Part shown: positions 1 to 5,526 of the stretch, in pieces
How positions within the stretch are numbered: the first letter of the stretch is position 1
Layout: each line of letters starts with the position of its first letter
The notes under the pieces: generated by a model
The model's database searches: none
The model's input: the letters and a program-made list of their open reading frames with translations, nothing else
What the model was told of the DNA's origin: nothing
Assembly: GCA_003973505.1 (NCBI GenBank)
Contig: QNXT01000120.1
Span: forward strand, 1-14,250
Reading direction: 5' to 3'
Length of the DNA stretch: 14,250 nt
DNA from: Bacteroidota bacterium
GTDB lineage: Bacteria; Bacteroidota; Bacteroidia; Bacteroidales; UBA1556
Translations under genes and position numbers: made by a program

Positions 1-1
1 A

Positions 2-490
2 CATGATGGTGTATGCCTTACGGTTGTAAAAGTAGATAAAGAAAAAAATCAATATGTGGTTACCGCTATTCAAGAAACTTTGGACAAAACTTGTCTTCAA
101 GAGTGGAATGTAGGTTACGAAGTTAATCTAGAGCGTAGCATGAGTATGGGAGAACGCTTGGATGGTCATATTGTTCAAGGTCATGTAGATCAAACTGCCA
201 CTTGTATTGGAGTTGAGGAGACCGATGGAAGTTGGAAATACACCTTCGAATACGATAAGAGCAAAAACAATATTACCGTTGAAAAGGGCTCTATTTCCGT
301 TAATGGAACCAGCTTAACTGTGGTTGATTCAAAGCCAAATCAATTTTCTGTGGCAATTATCCCTTACACTTATGAGTTTACCAACTTTCATAATTTCAAA
401 AAAGGAACCATCGTAAACCTTGAATTTGATGTATTTGGAAAATATGTTGCTCGATTGCTTGAGCAGTATATGGAAGCCCAAAAGCAATAA
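2..490 (+). CDS. ribE: Riboflavin synthase, alpha subunit (5' end cut by window edge)
   Basis: Catalyses dismutation of two 6,7-dimethyl-8-ribityllumazine molecules to riboflavin, the last step of riboflavin synthesis, in the cytosol. The frame is open from base 2, so the GTG at 56 is an internal Val codon and not the start. The visible 162 residues begin in the first lumazine-binding barrel (HDGVCLTVV at once) and continue with MGERLDGHIVQGHVD, which links into the second barrel, where the repeat motif recurs as SISVNGTSLTVV. Family members are about 200 residues, so roughly 35-40 N-terminal residues lie outside. The gene ends in TAA followed 21 bases later by an intrinsic terminator. No lumazine synthase or other rib gene is adjacent in view; ribF is in the window but far away on the other strand. 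The symbol is ribE in Bacillus-style naming and ribC in E. coli. Identity is very secure. Confidence 0.96.
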   Translation, partial: HDGVCLTVVKVDKEKNQYVVTAIQETLDKTCLQEWNVGYEVNLERSMSMGERLDGHIVQGHVDQTATCIGVEETDGSWKYTFEYDKSKNNITVEKGSISVNGTSLTVVDSKPNQFSVAIIPYTYEFTNFHNFKKGTIVNLEFDVFGKYVARLLEQYMEAQKQ

Positions 491-511
491 GAATCCTATA
501 AAAAAATATAG

Positions 512-546
512 AAGCCGATTTGATTTATTCAGATCGGCTTTTTTGG
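512..546 (+). terminator. Intrinsic terminator of ribE
   Basis: An 8-bp perfect stem AAGCCGAT (512-519) / ATCGGCTT (533-540) with a 13-nt loop runs into a T-tract (539-544). It lies 21 bases after the ribE stop and has the form of a Rho-independent terminator on the + strand. Confidence 0.85.
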
Positions 547-625
547 GGCCTAATATAATCTCGCTTAAACTTTATGTTACTATTCAGTATGATGAAACGT
601 AGTTTTAAGATTCCTTATTTATAAT

Positions 626-663
626 CTTTGAGTCACTTTGTGCTTCTTTGCGTAACTCTGTGT
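626..663. repeat. 10-bp phased CTTTG repeat
   Basis: CTTTG occurs at 626-630, 636-640 and 646-650 and as CTCTG at 656-660, exactly one helical turn apart. Degenerate repeats of this CACAAAG/CTTTGTG type are, from memory, common between genes in Bacteroidota. The oppositely oriented relative is at 911-946. Confidence 0.6.
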
Positions 664-704
664 AATAATTATTGCAATTAAAATGAGGCTATAACACAAA
701 GGGG

Positions 705-732
705 CACAAACCTGTCTTCCGAAGGTAGAGAA
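705..732. repeat. 28-bp direct repeat, copy 1
   Basis: Identical to 745-772, with 12 bases between the copies. It starts CACAAACCTG and ends GGTAGAGAA. The middle, CTTCCGAAG (716-724), is quasi-palindromic, and flanking bases extend the fold through two G-T wobble pairs, so each copy could form a small hairpin. Confidence 0.8.
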
Positions 733-744
733 GGCGCAAAGATT

Positions 745-772
745 CACAAACCTGTCTTCCGAAGGTAGAGAA
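745..772. repeat. 28-bp direct repeat, copy 2
   Basis: Exact second copy of 705-732, preceded by GCGCAAAGATT, which itself resembles the CAAAG repeat unit. The 40-bp period suggests duplication of a 40-bp segment, or two insertions of the same short element. Confidence 0.8.
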
Positions 773-910
773 AATATTGACATTTAGCGATTTAATCCTA
801 ATCTGACACTATGCTTATGAAGAGTAAAACTTCTTAAAGAAACTGATTAGATACTACTTTATGAGTCTTAGACTCTTCAATGCTTTATGGCTACTTGTTT
901 AGTATTTTGC

Positions 911-946
911 CACAAAGGCACTAAGACACGAAGTATCACAAAGTGA
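911..946. repeat. CAAAG/CTAAG/CGAAG repeat, inverted relative to 626-663
   Basis: CAAAG (913-917), CTAAG (921-925), CGAAG (929-933) and CAAAG (939-943) follow at 8-10 base spacing. CACAAAGTGA (937-946) is the exact reverse complement of TCACTTTGTG (633-642), so the two repeat blocks face each other about 300 bases apart. Confidence 0.6.
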
Positions 947-978
947 TATCCTTCGGCTAAATTCTAATTGTCACAGCA

Positions 979-1028
979 TTTTTACTTTTTGTTTTACCCT
1001 TGCCCTAAAGGGAACCAAAAAGTAAAAA
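979..1028. repeat. 50-bp palindromic element, copy A (reverse orientation)
   Basis: Perfect 13-bp arms TTTTTACTTTTTG (979-991) and CAAAAAGTAAAAA (1016-1028). An inner CCCTT (997-1001) / AAGGG (1008-1012) stem lies near the centre. The arms begin with T and end with A on both strands, the opposite of an intrinsic terminator. Read on the minus strand it aligns without gaps to copy B at the core CCTTTAGG and the following GGG. Confidence 0.85.
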
Positions 1029-1040
1029 AATGAATCTTGT

Positions 1041-1090
1041 TTTTTCAATGGTTTCTACCTTTAGGATTGGGGAGAAAAACCATTGAAAAA
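1041..1090. repeat. 50-bp palindromic element, copy B (forward orientation)
   Basis: Perfect 14-bp arms: TTTTTCAATGGTTT (1041-1054) pairs with AAACCATTGAAAAA (1077-1090). The core CCTTTAGG (1058-1065) and GGGG (1069-1072) occupy the same offsets as in copy A although the arm sequences differ. The two copies are separated by 12 bases and point in opposite directions. Confidence 0.85.
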
Positions 1091-1163
1091 GTGGTAAGAA
1101 TTAGAACTTAGCCTTTCCTTCAAATAAAATAGACTGATAAGATATAATAGGGAGTTAGGATTC

Positions 1164-1745
1164 CTATATATTTTTATTGGCCTTATTAAAGCACTTTCTA
1201 CAAAGTGGCTCATAGCTTTCTGTTTCACCCAATACCACGAGTTTGTCACCAGCCACAGTCCGATGCGATACATGAGCCAATTTTCCACAATGCATACAAA
1301 TAGCATGCACCTTGGTTACATATTCGGCAATGGCCAACAGTTGAGGCATTGGGCCAAAAGGCTTTCCTTGAAAATCCATATCCAAACCCGCAACAATCAC
1401 ACGAATCCCCTTATTTGCCAACTCGGTGCAAACATCCGGAAGCTCATCATCAAAAAACTGTGCTTCATCAATACCCACCACATCAACATCATTGGCTAGC
1501 AAAAGGATATTAGCCGATGTAGTAACGGGTGTAGAAGTAATCACATTCTTATCATGCGACACAACATTTTCTTCATCATAGCGCACATCCACAGCCGGTT
1601 TATAAATCTCCACCTTTTGCTTGGCTATTTTCGCACGCTTGAGCCGACGAATCAACTCTTCCGTTTTTCCAGAAAACATTGAACCACAGACTACTTCAAT
1701 CCATCCCACATCTTGTTCACTTCCTGTTGAATTTTCTAAAAACAT
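1164..1745 (-). CDS. tdk: Thymidine kinase (type II)
   Basis: Phosphorylates thymidine to dTMP with ATP in the pyrimidine salvage pathway. The 193-residue protein has the full length and all marks of the bacterial/human TK1-like family: P-loop GSMFSGKT at residues 21-28, DEAQFF at 93-98 with Glu94 as the expected catalytic base, [12 protein letters not shown] at 120-131, and a zinc site of two CxxC pairs (Cys150/Cys153 and Cys182/Cys185). Tyr178 lies in the lasso region that contacts thymidine. The start ATG (1743-1745) is the one that gives the usual short N-terminal lead before the P-loop. It is transcribed divergently from the gene at 1899 and faces the repeat-rich spacer downstream. No obvious terminator was found after its stop. 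Nothing in the sequence looks damaged. Confidence 0.97.
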   Translation of the reverse strand: MFLENSTGSEQDVGWIEVVCGSMFSGKTEELIRRLKRAKIAKQKVEIYKPAVDVRYDEENVVSHDKNVITSTPVTTSANILLLANDVDVVGIDEAQFFDDELPDVCTELANKGIRVIVAGLDMDFQGKPFGPMPQLLAIAEYVTKVHAICMHCGKLAHVSHRTVAGDKLVVLGETESYEPLCRKCFNKANKNI

Positions 1746-1784
1746 TTAAACTAAGCCTCTTATTTGTTTATTATCTTTATGCTC

Positions 1785-1816
1785 GCAAAAAAGATGATTT
1801 CCACAAATCATTTTTC
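1785..1816 (-). promoter_or_regulatory. Hairpin with T-tract in the tdk leader
   Basis: On the minus strand, ATGATTT (1811-1805) and AAATCAT (1800-1794) form a 7-bp stem with a 4-nt loop, flanked by A-rich and T-rich runs that extend pairing past one mismatch, and followed by CTTTTTT. This looks like a weak, GC-poor terminator placed between the candidate promoter and the tdk start. It could attenuate transcription, or be chance in AT-rich DNA. Confidence 0.3.
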
Positions 1817-1828
1817 TATTGCAGATGG

Positions 1829-1836
1829 CAAATTTA
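1829..1836 (-). promoter_or_regulatory. Candidate tdk promoter (-7 box TAAATTTG)
   Basis: On the minus strand, TAAATTTG matches the Bacteroidota -7 consensus TAnnTTTG. A TTTG occurs upstream (1852-1855), but the gap of 15 bases is shorter than the usual spacing. If used, transcription would begin near 1824 and give a leader of about 80 nt. The match is to a short motif in AT-rich DNA, so this is tentative. Confidence 0.35.
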
Positions 1837-1898
1837 CATAAAACATGCCGACAAATAGAGATTGTGAATAAGATTAATATAGCTAAAGCATAAATGAA

Positions 1899-2642
1899 AT
1901 GATGAAAGGTGAAATTAAAGAATTGGCAGAAATCATTCTGGAACAAACAAACAAATTATTAGCCTATGAGCAAGGTGCTCCACGCATTGAAGTGGATATT
2001 ATTAAAGAGAATATTCGTAAGCTCTATGATAAGATGGAAGTTCTAATTGATGTAAATTGGCAGATTACCCCTCCCATTGAGCAAAGTTTGGAAGAACGTT
2101 TAGATGAACAAGTGGATGAACTACTCGATATTGCTGAAGCAGAATTTCAAGGAAATCTTAAAGAAATAAACGAGCTTATCGATGAGCAATATGAATCCTC
2201 AGAGGAAGAATTGGAAATTATAAACGAAGAAGAAACTATAATTGTAGATAAAGCAGAAGAAAAGGTCGCTAGCATTGAAACTCCACAAGAGGAAAAAACA
2301 GAAAATACTCCTACTGAAAATACAGGCCATGAGCCTAAAAAACAAAGCCCAAAAGCAATTGATGAAAGCAAAAGTATTGGGGATAAACTTCTAAGAAAGC
2401 CCTTGAAGAGCCTTAAAACTTCCATTGGCATCAATGATAAATTTCAGTTTATCAATGAGCTTTTTGATGGAAGTATGAAAGTCTATAATCAAGCAATAGA
2501 CCAGCTGGAGCAAAGTGATGGATTAAAAGCGGCTATGGAGACTTTTAATAGTATTGCCGAAACAGGCGGTTGGGATACCGAAAGCCCTGCTTATCAATTA
2601 TTGTTAGACTATGTTGAGCGGAGATTCTTAAATTCCAAATAA
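1899..2642 (+). CDS. Conserved Bacteroidota protein of unknown function, acidic
   Basis: A 247-residue cytosolic-looking protein with no signal peptide and no membrane segment. Residues 1-115 are helical and strongly acidic (Glu/Asp-rich, probable coiled coil). Residues 115-165 are low-complexity, rich in Glu, Lys, Pro and Thr, and look disordered. The C-terminal 80 residues are the ordered, conserved part: KPLKSLKTSIGINDKFQFIN, followed by ELFDGSMKVYNQAIDQL and a closing LLLDYVERRFL helix. I recall this IGINDKF.FI.ELF block in many uncharacterised Bacteroidota proteins, but I know no function or domain name for it. Two ATG codons stand in tandem at 1899 and 1902. It is divergent from tdk and ends 18 bases before a strong terminator, so it is probably monocistronic. 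A regulatory or cell-cycle-related scaffold role would be guesswork. Confidence 0.85.
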   Translation: MMKGEIKELAEIILEQTNKLLAYEQGAPRIEVDIIKENIRKLYDKMEVLIDVNWQITPPIEQSLEERLDEQVDELLDIAEAEFQGNLKEINELIDEQYESSEEELEIINEEETIIVDKAEEKVASIETPQEEKTENTPTENTGHEPKKQSPKAIDESKSIGDKLLRKPLKSLKTSIGINDKFQFINELFDGSMKVYNQAIDQLEQSDGLKAAMETFNSIAETGGWDTESPAYQLLLDYVERRFLNSK

Positions 2643-2660
2643 ACCAAGTCTTACTACAAG

Positions 2661-2704
2661 AAAAAAAGCTTCAATTGGCCGATTGTCCAATTGAAGCTTT
2701 TTTT
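2661..2704. terminator. Bidirectional intrinsic terminator
   Basis: An 18-bp perfect stem (2661-2678 with 2687-2704) and 8-nt loop, starting with seven A and ending with seven T, so it has a T-tract on either strand. It sits between the + gene ending at 2642 and the - gene ending at 2725 and would stop both transcripts. Confidence 0.92.
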
Positions 2705-2724
2705 ATTACTAAGCCAATGCTTTA

Positions 2725-5265
2725 CTATCGAACAATAATCTTTCGAACCACACTATCTCCTCTATTTGAAGTTAATTTCAAAAAGTAAACTCCTTTACTT
2801 ATATTACTTAAATTGATTTCAATATGACCTGGATTTTGTGTGTAGTTAATTACAATCTCTTTACCAATAAGGTTTAATAATTGCACTTTGGCAATTTCCA
2901 CCTGCTCAAAATCAATATTCAACTTAGAATCAGCTTTTGTTGGATTGGGATAAATTCGAAGACTTTCCTCCAAATTAATTTCGTTAAACCCAATTCCACC
3001 CACATTGATATAATCAATCTTCTCAGCAACGGAACTATCAGCATTCTCTGTAACTGTTAATTTCACCGTATAAAGCCCATCTGCATTATAGGTATGAGAT
3101 GGATTCTGCAAAGTAGAAGTATTTCCATCACCAAACTCCCAAAACCACGATGTAGGCGTTCCGTTTGTAGTAGCATCGGTAAACTGTACTAATAGTGGGG
3201 TATTACCATATAAAGGCGTAGCAGTAAAATCAGCGCTTAAGCCCGAGGTAACTGAAATATAATCTACCTTTTCAATGGTGTCTTGTTCAGTAGATGTACC
3301 GGAAACCAGTTGCACAGTATATAAACCTGGGCTAGTGTAGGTATGTGAAGGGTTTTGGTCAGTTGAAGTTGCACCATCACCAAAATACCATTTCCATGTT
3401 GTAGGCACCCCCGAAGTAGCATCTGTAAACTGCACATTTAACGGAGAGCCTCCACTTAAAGGTGATGCAGAAAAGTCTGCACTAATTGGGGGAAGAATAA
3501 TTCCATTATTGTCGTTATTCGATCTTGAATTATTATAATCCGTATTAGCTTTAAAATTATAGGGATGGCAAGTATAGGCACTTACTATTTTTACATAATA
3601 ATATAAAAGCCCTGCAGGAGGATTAATATCCGAATAACTATTATTTGAACCCGGAACCGTTCCAATTTTAACCATATTAATGGTATCGGCACCACGCCAT
3701 ATTTCGTAGGATTGCACAAAAACACCTTCATATTTCGACCATAATAAATTCCAAGAACTTCCTGCCCCAGCACTTACTTGAAGATGCATGGTTTTATGCA
3801 CATTACTGAGTGCCGATTCCATACCACAAGAATCAACACTGGAAATCCGATAAGAATACTGTTGAACCAGCACATTTGAATTCGTATCTACAAAAACCCC
3901 AGCAGAGTCCGCAGGAAGAAAACCTATGGAATCGAATATACCTGCCACAGATGATTCACGGTAAATATTATAATAGGCAATAGGTCCTGAAATTTGTTTT
4001 TCAAAAACAATAATGGGATGTCCAGTTAGAGAATCAACCGCAACAATACATATTGAATCATTGGGCAAGGCTACCATCTGAACAAATACCGTATCAACAT
4101 AACTAATCGAGCCATCTGTCACCGTAACAATAAATGATTCATCATTAGTAAAGGGACCCGCAGTAACCACTGAGTCGGTGGTTGAACTTAATAAAGGGGA
4201 AGCATTCCATGTATAAGACAAAGTACCTGTTCCATCATAAGTTGTATAAGCATGCAAATTCACATATCCATGACATGTTACACTATCATCTGGAGTATTA
4301 ACTACTAAAGTAACACCTCCTGTAGTGGTTTTCAATATTTTATTATTATCGCCAACAACATAAACATCGGTCGAATTATTTGCAAATATTCCTCGTAACA
4401 CGTTGGTAACTCCTGTATTCTGAGAAGTCCAAGTAGTACCCCCATCAAGTGTTTTCAGTATAACTCCATTATCACCCACAGCATATCCAACATTTGTTGA
4501 AGCAAAAAACACAGCATTCAGATGGGAAGAGATTCCACTTGTTTTCATAATCCATGATGAACCTCCATTTGTTGTTTTATAAATACCTCCTGCATTTCCA
4601 ACAGCAAATCCCAAAGAAGAATTTATAAAAAAGGCATCATTAATCACAGCAGCAGTAGTATAGGCTGTTGACCAAGAAGTCCCTCCATTTGTCGTTCTCC
4701 TTATCCAACCCTGAATAAAGTTATACGATCCAAAAATAACTCCATTCATAGAATTTGAAAAAAAAGTTCCATTTGCAACGGTTGTATTTCCACTTGAAGG
4801 GAAAGAGCTTGCCGACCATGAAGTGCCACTATTCGTTGTTTTAAAAAATGCCGTATCACAAACTGCAAAGCCCACACTTGGAGAGGCAAACTGAATATCA
4901 TTAATCGTATTTGTATTATTGGTAGTTAAAACAGTCCAGGTGGTTCCTCCGTTGACGGTTTTATATATTTTTCCATTTGTACCCGAAATATAGCCCACAG
5001 TTGAGCTGGTAAACCAAACGGATTCAAGGCTCGAACCCGAAATACTTGTTGAAGCCCAAGTAGTTCCACCGTCAGTTGTTTTATAAACTACTCCCGTTGA
5101 ATTATTCCCACCAACAGCATAACCAGTATTCGTATTTGTAAAAAAAACATCCTTAAAATTACCCGCATAAGAAGTAGCAAGGGGACTCCATCCGATTTGA
5201 GAAAATGCAATTTGACTAATAAAAAGCAATATTGTAATAGTCAATAATCTTGTAAATATTTTCAT
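2725..5265 (-). CDS. Secreted seven-bladed YCF48/BNR-like propeller protein with PKD domains and T9SS sorting domain
   Basis: An 846-residue exported protein. A Sec signal peptide (residues 1-22, MKIFTRLL...IAFS, then Q) leads into residues about 24-320. There seven units carry the YKTTDGGTTW-type motif: VYKTTDGG, IYKTVNGG, FFKTTNSG, IRRTTNGG, IYKTTNGG, ILKTLDGG and ILKTTTGG. This is the pattern of YCF48/BNR-like beta-propellers and gives seven blades. An Ig-like and two fibronectin-III-like stretches follow (about 320-575). Two PKD domains begin near 592 and 676, each with the W.FGDG motif (WYFGDG, WEFGDG) and NPSHTY. A type A T9SS C-terminal domain (about 767-846) starts at LRIYPNPT and ends VVRKIIVR. 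The protein is therefore expected to cross the outer membrane through T9SS and be attached to the surface or released. The ligand is unknown; adhesion or glycan contact is the usual guess. It is monocistronic, with a terminator 20 bases downstream. Confidence 0.92.
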   Translation of the reverse strand: MKIFTRLLTITILLFISQIAFSQIGWSPLATSYAGNFKDVFFTNTNTGYAVGGNNSTGVVYKTTDGGTTWASTSISGSSLESVWFTSSTVGYISGTNGKIYKTVNGGTTWTVLTTNNTNTINDIQFASPSVGFAVCDTAFFKTTNSGTSWSASSFPSSGNTTVANGTFFSNSMNGVIFGSYNFIQGWIRRTTNGGTSWSTAYTTAAVINDAFFINSSLGFAVGNAGGIYKTTNGGSSWIMKTSGISSHLNAVFFASTNVGYAVGDNGVILKTLDGGTTWTSQNTGVTNVLRGIFANNSTDVYVVGDNNKILKTTTGGVTLVVNTPDDSVTCHGYVNLHAYTTYDGTGTLSYTWNASPLLSSTTDSVVTAGPFTNDESFIVTVTDGSISYVDTVFVQMVALPNDSICIVAVDSLTGHPIIVFEKQISGPIAYYNIYRESSVAGIFDSIGFLPADSAGVFVDTNSNVLVQQYSYRISSVDSCGMESALSNVHKTMHLQVSAGAGSSWNLLWSKYEGVFVQSYEIWRGADTINMVKIGTVPGSNNSYSDINPPAGLLYYYVKIVSAYTCHPYNFKANTDYNNSRSNNDNNGIILPPISADFSASPLSGGSPLNVQFTDATSGVPTTWKWYFGDGATSTDQNPSHTYTSPGLYTVQLVSGTSTEQDTIEKVDYISVTSGLSADFTATPLYGNTPLLVQFTDATTNGTPTSWFWEFGDGNTSTLQNPSHTYNADGLYTVKLTVTENADSSVAEKIDYINVGGIGFNEINLEESLRIYPNPTKADSKLNIDFEQVEIAKVQLLNLIGKEIVINYTQNPGHIEINLSNISKGVYFLKLTSNRGDSVVRKIIVR

Positions 5266-5526
5266 GATTCTATATTAAATAAATTAGTGTCTTTTATAGC
5301 CTATAAAATTATACAAAATATACATATTAACACAAAAATTTAACAGCTTTTCTTTCAATTCAGGCAAATTACCTAATGCTCCAACGCTTATTTACTCATA
5401 TAAACCAATAAAAATTCTAATCTTTATTCTAAGTAAAAGCTAAATATTTGTGTATTGAATTACACTATCGTAGTAATTTATTGTATTTTTACTTCTTTAA
5501 TTAAATAATATCACATTCCATTATTC
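5266..5526. promoter_or_regulatory. Divergent promoter region between the propeller protein and the sensor phosphatase
   Basis: About 260 very AT-rich bases between two divergent starts. On the + strand AATATTTG (5443-5450) matches TAnnTTTG at all but the first base. Just downstream lies an imperfect palindrome: AATTAC (5458-5463) and GTAATT (5473-5478), with ACTA/TAGT nested inside. On the minus strand I saw only near-matches such as TATATTTTG (one base too many between TA and TTTG). No gene is visible. Confidence 0.35.

Larger units (their letters stand above)
547..1163. other. Gene-free, repeat-rich intergenic stretch
   Basis: About 615 bases between the ribE terminator and the tdk stop codon. 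The open frames here (for example 420-602 + and 1061-1306 -) have no recognisable product and run across the repeats or through tdk, so I call no gene. It contains CTTTG/CAAAG-type repeats in inverted orientation (626-663 and 911-946), a 28-bp direct repeat (705-732, 745-772) and two 50-bp palindromes (979-1028, 1041-1090), each entered separately. No tRNA cloverleaf was seen. No clear terminator for tdk was found in it. Confidence 0.7.

Noticed and set aside
420..602. 60-residue plus-strand open frame overlapping ribE
   Set aside because: It reads through the ribE 3' end and its terminator in another frame; no product is recognisable.
705..772. Two-unit CRISPR-like array
   Set aside because: Only two copies, the intervening segment is 12 bases (too short for a spacer), and no cas genes are present.
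979..1090. tdk intrinsic terminators
   Set aside because: The palindromes have T-runs on the 5' side and A-runs on the 3' side on both strands, so no U-tract follows the stem.
1148..1167. Hairpin ATAGG...CCTAT at the tdk stop as a tdk terminator
   Set aside because: The stem is only five base pairs and on the minus strand is followed by TATATCTTA, not a T-tract.
1061..1306. 81-residue minus-strand open frame
   Set aside because: It runs out of frame through tdk and into palindrome copy B, with no recognisable protein features.
2147..2434. 95-residue minus-strand open frame with hydrophobic look
   Set aside because: It is the antisense of the Glu/Lys-rich coding region, which yields Ser/Phe/Leu-rich translation automatically.
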